This document shows positions 11,704 to 22,491 of a stretch of DNA of 64,000 bases, piece after piece (within the stretch, counting starts at the first letter, position 1; each line of letters begins with the position of its first letter). The translations under genes and the position numbers were made by a program. The stretch is taken from assembly GCA_004123355.1 (NCBI GenBank), contig SCHM01000004.1, positions 7,901,017 through 7,965,016 on the forward strand, read 5' to 3'. A model generated the notes under the pieces. It had not been told where the DNA came from and ran no database searches. It saw nothing but the letters and a program-made list of their open reading frames with translations. The stretch comes from Amphirosellinia nigrospora (Eukaryota; Ascomycota; Sordariomycetes; Xylariales; Xylariaceae).

Positions 11704-14389
11704 TTAAACATATCGATTCAAGGACGGATGGTGTCGTATATCTTCGGAAGTCGTATTTGAGCCATCCGTATCAATCCAGTAGGTTGGTCCTTCATTGGTA
11801 CAAGTGCACAGTACCTTTTCATTAATTGAATATGAACTGTCAAGATTGTGATCCTGAGGAACAGTTTGCGAAATACCATCGTCCCAATAAGGACACAAGG
11901 ATTCCTTAGCCTCCCAGAGTTTCTCAAAGTCTCCCCGGGTGTAGTGAGGTGTATATCTCGCTACCCGTGGACGATTCTCCCGAAAGTGTGCAATGTCGTA
12001 GTCGCAGGCATGAAGCACAGAATCCCAGAGATCCCCCCTATATGACCCTAGATCGTAGTTACTTAGTTCAGAGCAAATCAACTTTGCATATGCAATGTCA
12101 GAAACCGTTGTGCCCCAGGAATCCTTCGTGTTGACATCTGCTCCACGTTGTACAAGGCAAATTAGTGCTTTTTGCCAAGCAATTTCAGACGGTCGGTGTA
12201 TTACCGAACGAAAGAACATATGCAAGCATGTTCCAATATTGCATACGTCATCAGTTCGACATCCTCTATCAAGAAATAATTGAACCCATTTCTCTGGGCC
12301 GATAGGAAGCCACGTGGGCGTATTTCCCGCATTGCAAAGATTGTACAAGAGCGGGAGATGCCCCTTTATGCGATAGCTGCTGACACCGAAGTGTGAGGCA
12401 AGGTTGAATATAAGCGGCACTATTTGGTAGTCCTGAGATGTATCAGCGTCTCGAGTAACATATGTTATGAGCGACTGGCGACAGCATACCAGTGGGTTTC
12501 TGCTTGGAGATACCATGTTGTCGGCCAAAACATCTATGATGCTAGCACGGCAGCTACCAAGATTGAATTCTATTGTGGGGTCTGCACCTGCAGTTAAGAG
12601 GGCCTCACTTATTTCCAATCTGTCTTGTCCGAGAGAAAGATGTAATGGTGTGCTATATAAAGACGTATAGCAATTAGAAACCCGAGAAATACATGCCAAG
12701 GATGTCGTTGTGAACTTACGTCTCGCTCCCACCCGAATCTATTAATATTACTTCCTCGACGTCGACTCCATTTCGAATAAGATACTTACACACTTCCGTG
12801 TTCCATCCGGAGCAGGCGTACTTTCATCGTTAAGTAAGTATTTCGTCTCATGAGTGTCAGTATCACTTACATAGAGAAGTGACGCGCCATTCTCATTGCA
12901 GTCTCGCAAGCTTGCTTCTCCAGTAGCGAGCCAACACTGCAACTCTTCAACCGAGCCGGTTCTGGCAATTTTAAAGATAGGTGAGTCGTTGGGAATAATA
13001 TTGCTCACCACGATCTTCGGCGGCAGAGAAATACTGCAGAAGGATGCCTGATATTGCTGCACCTGAATCTGTAGAGTGCTGTTCAACTTCCCAGACTTGA
13101 ATACAAGCTTGGCTCTGAAATGCCAATCGGCTAGCAGGGCTTCATTGTCCTGATCGATTGCAGTTGAGAATTTCCTGGTTGTTTTCTCGGTCACAGTCAA
13201 AGTCAAAGTCGTGGTCCCTACACGGACTGCTTTCTGTGTCTGCTTCCAAAGTACTGGTGATGGAAGTGTCTGATGCGGTACGCCGACCGAGGCTGTTCGG
13301 CATTAGCAGTTTGTTTTTTTCTGATTACTTTAATTAGTTTATAAGCCCTAAATACGTACCATAAGTATTCAAAGTAAGAATTGGTGACAATGTTATCAAA
13401 CCTTTGGCCATGTTTAGACACTCTCCGAAGCTATAACGATGATGACAATTGAAACCTGAGATATCACTTTCTGATTCTCCCGCTACCTTTTGGGAGACTG
13501 AAAGTAACTTGTCCGCGCTTTTTTTCAACTGCAACGCATTCGAATGGCTGATATGACCTGGCTGTCCGGGTATTAAGTCTAGCACTTGATACAAGCTCTG
13601 CTCAAGGCATACAGCAGTTTCCGAGTACAGTTCACTGGGATTGCTCGCCGCTATTAATGTTACCTCTCGGGATGGCGGCGACCCATTCCAAGTCTCGGCG
13701 AGATGTAGATAAGATGAGCCAAGTTTGGTCGGTTCTTTTCCCGAAGCAGTTGCTAAGACATGATTCGAAAGATCGGATGTGCCCGCGCGTCGCAGTGGTA
13801 CTCCACCAATGTCCGAGAGATTCCTTGGAGCTCCGAATTGCTTCGCGACAGGAGCAACAAAATCTGGCTGAGACAGGTGCCGCACAGGGCTACCATCAAG
13901 TTGGACGAAAGCCGATGGTGAAAACTGGGCTGCTACTAACTGTGATGCTAAGGGAGGTGCTTGTCTTGTTGAAGGCCCGGACAATTGGACCAGAGGAGTG
14001 AGCGATACAACTTGCACGGCACCATCTCGATCATCGCTTAGAGACGCACTTGGACCTTCATGATTCAATCTGGAGTTCTTCCTGACTCCCCACTCGACTA
14101 ATTTCTTGAGCAATTGTCGACGGCTACTTATTTCGTTAGTGCGCACACGCCAAGGATAGTGTAGACCTTACCCGGTGCTGAAACTGAAATCCAACTTCAG
14201 GATTCCAAGTACTTCATCGGCAGTCTTTTCCTCTCCCACATACAATTGAATGATCTTTTCTCTTCTAGATTCCCACTCTGCCTGCGGGTGGCGATAGCGC
14301 CGTTGCTTTGCCCTTCTGCGGTTATTGCCGCCCGAGGTCGACATCGCTCCGTTTAGTGGATTGAGATTAGGCGTAAGGAAGGGAGCCAT
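11704..14389 (-). CDS. Clr5-domain ankyrin-repeat protein
   Basis: Five exons: 14,389-14,172, 14,123-13,360, 13,292-12,871, 12,820-12,720 and 12,652-11,704, giving 817 residues with every junction in frame. Introns are 48, 67, 50 and 67 nt. Residues ~37-90 form a Clr5 domain (EWESRREKIIQLYV ... RRQLLKKLVEWGVRKN), a fungal domain named for S. pombe Clr5. It is split by intron 1, and the good join across that intron supports the splice. A Ser/Pro-rich linker follows. The C-terminal half has ankyrin-type repeats: IPNDSPIFKIARTGSVEELQ, NENGASLLYYACSGWNTEVC and TPLHLSLGQDRLEISEALL. Such proteins are probably scaffold or regulatory factors; the role is inferred. Intron 2 is uncertain: a 39-nt alternative (acceptor 13,321) gives a more protein-like acidic segment (ESSPCRDHDFDFDCDRENN) but then meets a stop near 13,145. 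Start at ATG 14,389; an in-frame ATG (MSTSGG) lies 15 codons later. Confidence 0.8.
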
Positions 14390-15373
14390 ACTTGGTGCGA
14401 ATCTTTGGGCGGATCCTTTAAGCTAACTTAAGTACATATATGTTCCCACCCATACCCATGCACATGTACACTACTACAACCCGGATCTAGATCCCGACCA
14501 GACGGAGGGGAGGGTCCAAACAACTTGACAACCCCCTACAATGTAAATACTCCTGGTTTAATGGCCCATCGATGTGTCTTATAATCTTGCTGTAAAATAG
14601 ATAGGATTTTTCAGATTAGGAAGCTATTCTAGTTTATATGTAAGTAACTGTTTTATCTTTTTACTATTTTTTACAGTGCTTCGTCGGTGGCAAAGAGTCT
14701 AGATGGCTTGGTGAGGAGACAGTGGGGTTCCTCTCGATTGAAACATTACTTGGCCTACTGCAATGTGCAGAATTGGGTTCCGGACCAATACGCTGCAGTT
14801 CTATATACCTAGTCCAACTTACTTAACGCTGGGATATTTGCGGAGAGGAAAAGAGGGCTGCGGGGTAAAAGTGCATTAAAGTGCAACCTACACTACCCGC
14901 TACGCTGATCATAATGAGTATCCCTTTGCCTTCTTCCCTTGATCTGCTTCCCTGTTTCGTCGGAATAATGGCAGTCTACGCGCTACGTTATATGAGGAGT
15001 AGGATAAAGCATGAAAAGACCGTGATCAAGAGAAGTTTATTCTGGAAAGTGGAATGTCGCCTAAGATATAAAGAACATGATCGATAGACAGGGTTTCCTC
15101 TCATGGAAGTCATACTAAACTATAAGGTAAACTCATGCTGGTTTACTAAAGAGGGAGTGAATGAATTAAAAGAAACCGCACGCTTAGAAGTCGTTAGGAT
15201 AGCATGATCAGCGGATGGTGATAGTGTTGAATAGTTGTCTAGTCGATGGATCTAGTCCGAGAAGTTGGTAGAATGCTGGGAACCTTGTGAGACCTGACCT
15301 AGCCGATCATTGTAGCTGAGGGGAAACTGATAGCAGCGCGGCTATTTCAATGTAGACAGACTGATTATGGCCC
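14390..15373. other. Intergenic with one doubtful small ORF
   Basis: Mostly non-coding. An open frame at 14,914-15,087 (+) would give a 57-residue peptide starting MSIPLPSSLDLLPCFVG with one hydrophobic stretch. I do not recognise it, and no intron or second exon supports it. The left copy of the TGCACTTTAATGCA motif lies at 14,867-14,885. Confidence 0.4.
14867..14885 (-). repeat. AAGTGCATTAAAGTGCA motif, copy 1
   Basis: AAAAGTGCATTAAAGTGCA. Inverted relative to the copies at 15,944-15,962 and 18,112-18,139. Together with the 15,944 copy it brackets the small Gly/His-rich gene. Could be remnant transposon ends or a shared regulatory site. Confidence 0.5.
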
Positions 15374-15732
15374 TTATCGTCGAGGCGGTCCGCTAATGTA
15401 CCCTCTAGGCGGCCCATGGTTCCTTGGTGGCCCATGGGGTGGCCCATGGGGTGGTCCTGGTGGCCCCAAGTAGCCACCGCGAGGCGGTCCCATAAGCCCG
15501 CCACCTGAAATTCAGTATTAGCCACGTTCAAGAGACACAGCGGATTCACAAGGATAGCTGTGCTAGGCTTGAGATTTGAAGCTATTCGCAACCGTTTGGG
15601 CGTCCGCGCGTGTAATATTAGATGAGACTCACGCATGTTTCCATTCCCTCCACTCACGTGCCACTGATAGTTACGATGCCACTCATAATGGTAGTGATAA
15701 TGGCCATGTCCTCCTCTTCCTTGGTGGGACAT
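15374..15732 (-). CDS. Small Gly/His/Pro-rich protein
   Basis: Exon 1 (15,732-15,633) starts ATG TCC CAC CAA and encodes MSHQGRGGHGHYHYHYEWHR and so on. A 128-nt intron (15,632-15,505, GTGAGT...CTAATACTGAATTTCAG) joins it to exon 2 (15,504-15,374), rich in GPP/HGPP and PPRG motifs and ending GYISGPPRR-stop. Total 76 residues. The intron is supported by canonical donor, branch point and acceptor, and by the change from a frame with no bias to a strongly repetitive one. No signal peptide or membrane span. The His cluster could bind metal, or the protein could be disordered and phase-forming; both are guesses. The upstream frame stays open but lacks an ATG, so I chose 15,732. Not recognised as a known family. 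Confidence 0.65.
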
Positions 15733-16465
15733 TATTGCTTCGTATGTTATGATTTGGGGCTCGTCAAATATTTTCTTCAAAGGCTGTTCACCCAAGTCGC
15801 GGTCAAATCAACAGGTCCCGTTCGTGGCAGACAGTAAGACCAATAGGGCATGGCGAGGCCGACTTGTCCCTTTTATTTGATTATCTGATCCTTGTCGACT
15901 CTAGGCGGCAATTACTCTCTCAGGATTGAACAATACACTTCAATGCATTTTAATGCACTTTACTAATTATCTTCGCAGCTTGCTTCGAATATCAACTCTC
16001 CGAGTCTACTTCTGGTGTAACACTGCAGGTCGTGGTCACAAGCTCGCATCAACGTACATGAATAGAGCCCCGTTTGATCCTTTATATTCAATCGTCTATA
16101 TTATTGGTCGCGCGTTCCATTATTAATCATCGCAACTATCGTGGCCCTGTGGCATTTCCCATTTATCTACGCGATGAAATTGGCTGAGAATATCCTACAC
16201 TTCTATGTTGTATAATATCAGGTTAGGATGGTACGGAAAACGGGTGTTGGGCCGGGCAGTCAACCAGACATTTAGATCAGTGATTGCTGGGGGTTTGCTG
16301 TATTGCTGGGGTGGCCTGCTGGGAGATAACACCCGGATTAATTGGTCAAGGGACTAGGCTCATGTTCGAGAATGGGAAAAAGTGTGGTAAAGCGTAGTGT
16401 GTGATGAGTTTGGGTATCATTGCATCGTTTATTGAACCCTTCGAAGTGCTAGGCTTATGATGGCC
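15733..16465. other. Intergenic, upstream of the Gly/His-rich gene
   Basis: Promoter side of the minus-strand Gly/His-rich gene. Apart from motif copy 2, nothing recognised. The GGGTTTGCTG and GCTGGGG runs at about 16,285-16,325 look like simple sequence. Confidence 0.4.
15944..15962 (+). repeat. TGCACTTTAATGCA-type motif, copy 2
   Basis: TGCATTTTAATGCACTTTA, an inverted match to 14,867-14,885. Confidence 0.5.
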
Positions 16466-16714
16466 TCAAAAGTGAATGTGTTGAGGGACCATGAGCCATG
16501 GACGCCGCTCCGTAGGCGTGTATTGATCAGCACTTCGTAGGCTATGGCCGCCCTGCCGGGCAAGCCCTCGCTGCTGCACGGCGCGCTCAGCATACCGCAG
16601 AGCGGCCGCCGCTTCAGCAGCGGCTTCAAAGGGATTGAACAGATCTACGGTAGGCAGGCTATTCGATACTCGAACTTCCAGCTGCGGTATTACCTCGAGT
16701 GCTTTGCTGTCCAT
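16466..16714 (-). CDS. Hypothetical 82-residue ORF, Ala-rich segment
   Basis: Opens at ATG 16,714 with MDSKALEVIPQLEVRVSN, followed by a helix-prone run (NPFEAAAEAAAALRYAERAV) and a basic C-terminus. No family recognised. The composition is more protein-like than in the other two minus-strand frames. Upstream, on the same strand, short protein-like frames lie at about 16,905-17,045 and 16,750-16,885 without a common frame, so this may be the last exon of a decayed gene. Confidence 0.25.
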   Translation of the reverse strand: MDSKALEVIPQLEVRVSNSLPTVDLFNPFEAAAEAAAALRYAERAVQQRGLARQGGHSLRSADQYTPTERRPWLMVPQHIHF

Positions 16715-18473
16715 TCAGCCCAAATACAAGCCAGTAGAGCGGAGACTACTCTAAAAAGGCATAACGAAGAATAAACAGTTGAAGGAGATGATAATCCGGA
16801 GGAACGCTCGCCCAAAACCTGCAGCATCACCTCTAGGATGAGATATCTGACTCCATGCCGGAACCATGTGCGGTGGCCAGCCCTCCATCTAGTTCGAGTT
16901 GTTCAGTTCGGCGAATAAGAAACAAAGGGCCGTCGCATCGACCCCTGCTTCGACTACATCCTTGTTGCATGTCGGGACCGAGAATACGGCTGTCGAGACT
17001 GTCACGAGACCCCAGGACCAAAGTGGCTTCTCTATTTGTCACCTTCCAATCCTCCTAGGTGGAGGCTCTGCTCGAAATATTAGCCCTCACACGGGTTGAC
17101 ATGTCAGTCTACAACGGACATATACTTTGGTAGCAAATCCCGTCAGGAGAATCTGCAAGGCCACACTGCCTTCCTAGTCTTCATACGGACTAGCCACAAG
17201 CCATAACCATAGGAGCCACATAGAGTCCTGGGGAGTCCTGAAAGCCCGATCATTTTCACGGGCCAAGACATAAGTATGTTGGCAGAATAGCATTGGTTAG
17301 AATAGCCTCGGCGCCTCTCGAGGAGTTATAGCCTCGGAGGCCTGGGAGGAGGAAAGGGGCGTAGAATACGTCTATTAATTGAGGCTTACATTCAAGCTAG
17401 AATTAAGAAAGTAAAGACCCAAGAGGCCCTAGAGCCCCCAAAGAGATCATTGGCCGACTCGAACCCCAATTTCCAATCACTTGAATTCAAGCCCTTATCA
17501 CACATGCGGAGCAGTCCGTTGTGCACGATAATCCCATCTGTTTTCTATCTACGTGCAGGTGTGATATTTGCGGAGCCCGCAGGTGCCCCAAATAGCCCCC
17601 AAGAATAAGTAAGGGCATGAGATATCGTTTGGAGCCGAACTACACGACGCAAACTTTGTTGGCCAGTCGAAGCAAGGCATCTAAATATAGGATATGAGTT
17701 GTGCGATCATCCCCAGAGACTCGACGATAGTCGCGAGCTACCACTGACTTCTCGGTCATTTGACTTCGAGCAAAAATTCCAATGGATTTAACCTAGACAT
17801 TTGCTACATTGGCGTCGAGAGTGCACTTGAGTCATGCTTACGTTATATCGTCCGTCTGTGGCTTGATATTATCCCTTGCAATGACTGCATGGGCGGGGAT
17901 GCAACCGCCAGCGGCCGTTGTAAAAAACTTAGAACCCCATTTAGACTTGAGGACTTCTCGGTTTCCTTAATGGGCAGTCCGTAGGGCGCACTTTTGACTG
18001 TACCAGGCATACAAATACGCCTCGAGGATGATGCCAAGGTAGCCTGCTTTAAAAGGACCGCGGCAGATGGATGGTTCGACGTGTCAAAGGACCCGCTCTA
18101 CTCTCCACCAATGCATTTAATGCACTTTAATGCACTTTTGGCGAAGGCATGATAGGAGATGAGAGAAAATGAGGGCAGGTTTATTATACCGTTATCAGTA
18201 TAGCCGTCCGGTCTCAACCCTTGTCTACCGTCACATGGACATGGCAAATATACATACTAACACATACATGAAGAATAGATCATCACATTCCTCAGATCCT
18301 GTATGGATACACCGGGAAATATTAAGCCCTTGAGGGACCAATGTGTACATAATAGAAGCTATGAGATCTAGGACGACAAGTGAGCAGGTGTGTGACTTGA
18401 AAGGCTGCTATTACGACTGGTTTAATGACATCTCTTGCTTTGTTAAATCAACCGCCGTGTAATTTCTAAAGAT
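16715..18473. other. Intergenic, possibly with decayed gene pieces
   Basis: Balanced composition, but frames are short in all six directions. No domain, tRNA or repeat end recognised apart from motif copy 3 at 18,112-18,139. The segment around 16,750-17,045 (-) may hold remnants of the gene ending near 16,466. The right end should contain the promoter of the plus-strand membrane-protein gene. Confidence 0.4.
18112..18139 (+). repeat. TGCACTTTAATGCA-type motif, copy 3
   Basis: TGCATTTAATGCACTTTA followed by ATGCACTTTT: an extended version of the motif in the same orientation as copy 2, 335 bp upstream of the membrane-protein gene. Confidence 0.5.
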
Positions 18474-20399
18474 ATGAGTTCACTACGATGGAAATTATGG
18501 AACAGTCATAAGCAGTCTTATGGAGCGCCAAACTCGTCGCCCTTTTCAAGCACCCCGTATTATTCCGGCGAACAAATCGGCCGATATGATAGCGTGGGAG
18601 GACACCTTCTGGAAGAGCAGCAGGAAAAGACGACATATGCATCCTACGAAACTGAATATCGCCCATCCATTCCGGCCCTTGGAAAGCCGACAGCGAAGAA
18701 GAAGCTCGGTTGGCGCAGCGGGGTTGCGTTTTTGATATCACTCGCTTCTCTCGGACTGGCTGTCTGGGTGGTAGCCAGCGAGCAGGCGTCATGGTTTCTC
18801 GGCACTGGCAACAACCAGTTAATCGTCGTCGGATTTCTGCTCAGCATAATGAACCTGTGCCTCGCGAGCGTTGCGACGCCGCTGTTTCTACTCCTCGAGG
18901 CCAGGTTAGGGTCTTCGACCCTACAAAACTACGACGGTATCTTGCGTAATAGCCCCCAGGCCTCTGGGCTTTCCATCCTGTGACGAGCCGTGCTCGCCTC
19001 CATGTTCGCGCTACCTATCGCGCTCAGCGCGGCCTACAAGGCCTTCGTAGGCGGCGAAAGCAGTATTCAAATCAACAGCGCTAATTACATACCCGACACG
19101 AGTTTCTACGGGGTTTGGCGTCCACCGGGTATGGAGACGAGTGCCTTCAATATAGGCCCCTCCCTGCTCAACAACGCAACACTCCCATTTCGTACGGCAA
19201 CAAGTCCGGGGTCTGACCATGTGGAGCCACCCTTGCCGGTATTTCCCCAGCCCTATGGGTCGAATGTCCTGTTACTGAGCAACGAGAGTTCGGCAGTCTT
19301 CGACATCCTGCAGACAGACTATCTTCGCTCCGTGCAGGAACTTCTTCAAATCGGAGAGTCGTGGATCATCTCCACTCCCGTTTCCGCCACCGTGGCCACC
19401 TACGACAGGTCAAAAATTGAGGATCCAGACGGATTCAGCTCGACCTTTGTGGAGTCATGTAAGAACTGGCCCATGACCGGTGTTCCTTTATTCAACTACT
19501 GGTCCATATCGCTGCTTAATACGGACATCAACCATTCAAACCAGACCATACAATATGTCATGATACAGAACTGCACACTATACCACAACACTACACAAAA
19601 GTAGAACGTTGTCAAGTCGAGCACTTGACTGCTTGCAGTTGACTATACGTGTACTGGACTCGTGACACAATACGTCGGCATACATCCTGATTACCCTAAT
19701 GACCTAAAATGCGAAGAGCTGCCGCCGTACAACCAGCGCTATAACGTTGAAAGATGGCAGTGTCAAGGCACATGGCGGATCACCAGGTCAGGCTTTGATC
19801 TTGTCCGCGGCTCATGTGACGGCGGGAAGCTGCCATGGGCCAAGCAGCAGGTCTTCCAATGGAATCAACTAGGCCTCGGAAATTGGTACATGCCTAGTAT
19901 CGTCGAGGCTGTCGCCGGGTTCAGCGGGGCCGGGGTAAGGGGCAATCAGTCGAGCTGGATGGTGCCATCGACAGCGACGGTTGTGGCAGCGATGATGTGG
20001 TCGAGGGTGTCGGGCCTCGATGCCGCCAAATGGCTGCCTTTCAATTCGTCTACGTTCGACATGAGCAAGCCCTACTGGCGAACACGCAACGGGTCAGTCC
20101 TCTCGTGGGACGAGACCGGCATGCTCTACCCCGTTGATCTGAGCCTGCAGACTGTCCTATACACACCCACGCTCCAGAAGTCCCCCTTACTATATGCCGT
20201 CTTCGCTGCCCAGCCTCTTCTGGTCCTCCTGATCCTGGCATGGACTGCCGCGCTATACTCGGTACCGGTAGGTAGGGGCTTCGGTCTCGTTTCGATCTTG
20301 TCGGGCATCAACCGGCAGACCCTAGATCGCCTCGCCGGTGCATCATTATCGGGAGCTGACGCGGCCTGTCAAGCTAGTCATCAACCCCGTGCAGCATGA
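18474..20399 (+). pseudogene. Four-span fungal membrane protein, broken
   Basis: Three open segments on the same frame register: 18,474-18,983, 18,990-19,604 and 19,662-20,399. ATG 18,474 starts a cytosolic tail, then TM1 (SGVAFLISLASLGLAVWVVA, residues ~80-100) and TM2 (NQLIVVGFLLSIMNLCLASV, ~113-132). A TGA at 18,981-18,983 sits where SIL-stop-RAVLASMFALPIAL would otherwise run straight into TM3. A large lumenal or extracellular region follows with several N-glycosylation sites (NQT, NCT, NTT, NQS), then TM4 (YAVFAAQPLLVLLILAWTAA) and a short tail. Between 19,602 and 19,662 the register is lost: frame 0 has two stops, while the +2 register reads VERCQVEHLTACS before a stop. This same ~108 bp is related to the tandem array at 21,430-22,491. 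I infer a plasma- or vacuolar-membrane protein of unknown function, now probably a pseudogene. Confidence 0.65.
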
Positions 20400-21429
20400 C
20401 CAAACTGGTATTATAGAGTATCACTTATCGTCGTCATCCAACATATCCAGGGGTGCAAAAAAGGTTGACCGAAAAATTCTCTATCGTTAGTTTGATTTGA
20501 GGGCATTGGTATCTCCTCTACCAGCTTCCCGCGAGCTTTTGCATTACGGTTACTACTATCGCGAACATTATATCGAGGCTCTCGTCACACACTGTAGCCG
20601 CTATGGCCGGCTGACCTTCTAGGGGTGGGCTGAAAGCGGGGCTATTATAAGGGCTAGGATTGGGATATACGATGGGGATGATGGCAATGGGAGGTATCGA
20701 TGATCATGACTACGATTATGGCAATATGTTAAGAACTAACACTAAACGTAGGAATAAGGCTAGGGTTTAAAAAGGTAGTTTTTCCTTCTATTAGGCATAT
20801 CGTAAAGTCGCGCGCGCAATAGTGACGATTGAAACCTTCGACCTGGGCGACGCAACATCTGAAGGCTTAGAAACGGCGAGCTGCAAGATCGACTTTAATT
20901 TTTATAGTAGAATACCGTAGGTTTGTGCCAAGGGATGGCGAAGATTTATTACTAAAAGTTTAGGATTAATAGAGTAAGTTTAGAAACATTGCTACTAGTT
21001 TGATTCGAGTATACTACATAGTATGATCCTCATTGCAAGGAAAGCCTTAACTTAAAACCACTGGTCTTAGTTTATGACGCACCTATGATGCTATGGGCAA
21101 GCATAGTTAGTATTAACGAAACGACGAGCAAAATACGCGCATCATCCTAGATTTTCACATCGCAACTCTAGTTGTAAAACCACGATATGGTCCTATGAAG
21201 ACAATGTGTTCCGGAAAATCAGGATTTCATGGCTACCGACCAAGCTACCAATAGTGCCCAAAATCGTATTCCTCTCCCCTTACTTGCCACCGTATCTAAA
21301 TGTAGTGAGCAATCACCTTCTTGGCAGTCTTTGCTATCTTCAAGCGCATCGCTGGTTACGCCATTGAGGGATCCAACAATCATCAGAGATCCCACTCATC
21401 ATCTGCAAGGCCACTCCGAGGGGCGTGTG
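20400..21429. other. Intergenic, with one doubtful ORF running into the repeat array
   Basis: Mostly unassigned. An ORF at 21,229-21,441 (+) begins MATDQATNSAQNRIPLPLLA, is Ser/Pro-rich and takes its stop codon from the first bases of the tandem array. No family recognised, so it may be a truncated gene or chance. Confidence 0.4.
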
Positions 21430-22491
21430 TCACGAGTCTAGTATACGTATAGTCAACTGCAAGCAGTCAAGTGCTCGACTTAATAACGTTCTATTTTTGT
21501 AGTGTTATAATATAGTATGTAGTTTTATATTATAATAGTTTGTTAAGTTTTTAAAGAGTACGTTTTTAAACTAGGACTAAGTAGCTAAATTTTTGTTTTT
21601 TAGCATAGTTCGAGCATTAATTATTTATTTTTACGTTAAGTATTATATATTGTTTTTATATTTTTAAAAACCTGCTTTAAGTTTTTAATAGCAGCTATAT
21701 ATAGTTTATAAATATAATTAAAATAATTATATTTAAAAGCTAAATATTATTATAAATCTAATATATATATAGTTAACTATAAATAGTTAAATATTCGACT
21801 TAATAACGTTTTATTTTTGTAGTATTATAGTATAATATACAGTTTTATTTATAACAGTTTGTTAAGTCTTTAAAGGGTACGTTTTTAAAACTAGGACTAG
21901 GTAGCTAAATTTTTACCTCTTAGCGCAGTTCGAGCACTGGTTATTTACCTCCACGTTAGGTATTATATGTTGTTTTTATACTTTTAAAAACCTGCCTTAG
22001 GTTTTCAGTAGCGGCTATACGCGGTCTATAAATACAATCGGGACAATTAGATTTAAAGGCCGGAGTACTATCACAAGTTTAATATATGTATAATCAACTA
22101 CAAGCAATTAAGTGCTCAACTTAATAACGTTTTATTTTTATAATATTATAGTATAATATGTAGTTTTATATTATAATAGTTTGTTAAGTTTTTAAAAAAT
22201 ATGTTTTTAAGACTAAAATTAAATAGCTAAATTCTTGCCTTTTAGCGCAGTTCGAGCACTAGTTATTTATTTTTATATTAAATATTATATATCGTTTTGT
22301 ACTTTTAAAAACCTGCTTTAAGTTTTTAGTAGCAGCTATACGCAATTTATAAATATAATCGGGATAATTATATTTAAAAGCCGGAGTATTATTATAAATC
22401 TAATATACGTATAATTAACTATAAGCAATCAAATGCTTAACTTAATAACGTTCTATTTTTATAGTGTTATAATATGGTATGCAGTTCTATA
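21430..22491. repeat. 320-bp tandem array, partly RIP-mutated
   Basis: TAATAACGTT recurs at 21,481, 21,801, 22,122 and 22,443, giving three full units of 320, 321 and 321 bp and a partial fourth. Read on the minus strand, about 108 bp of each unit matches 19,555-19,662 of the membrane-protein gene (for example GTCGAGCACTTGACTGCTTG), with differences of the C-to-T/G-to-A kind. The remaining ~210 bp is not in that gene. The middle unit is clearly less mutated than its neighbours and shows a short protein-like minus-strand frame (DSTPAFKSNCPDCIYRPR). Confidence 0.85.

Noticed and set aside
14867-15962. A complete autonomous DNA transposon between the inverted TGCA motifs
   Set aside because: Only a Gly/His-rich small gene lies inside; no transposase motif and no clear target duplication was found.
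16833-17099. Several overlapping 66-69 codon ORFs on both strands
   Set aside because: They shadow each other, with no splice sites or recognisable domain; at most remnants of a decayed gene.
17440-17560. Possible minus-strand tRNA because of a GGTTCGAGTC-like T-loop
   Set aside because: The flanking bases do not form a T-stem, and no D-arm or acceptor stem can be drawn.
18466-18792. 108-codon minus-strand ORF over the start of the membrane-protein gene
   Set aside because: Antisense shadow of a frame with clear membrane spans.
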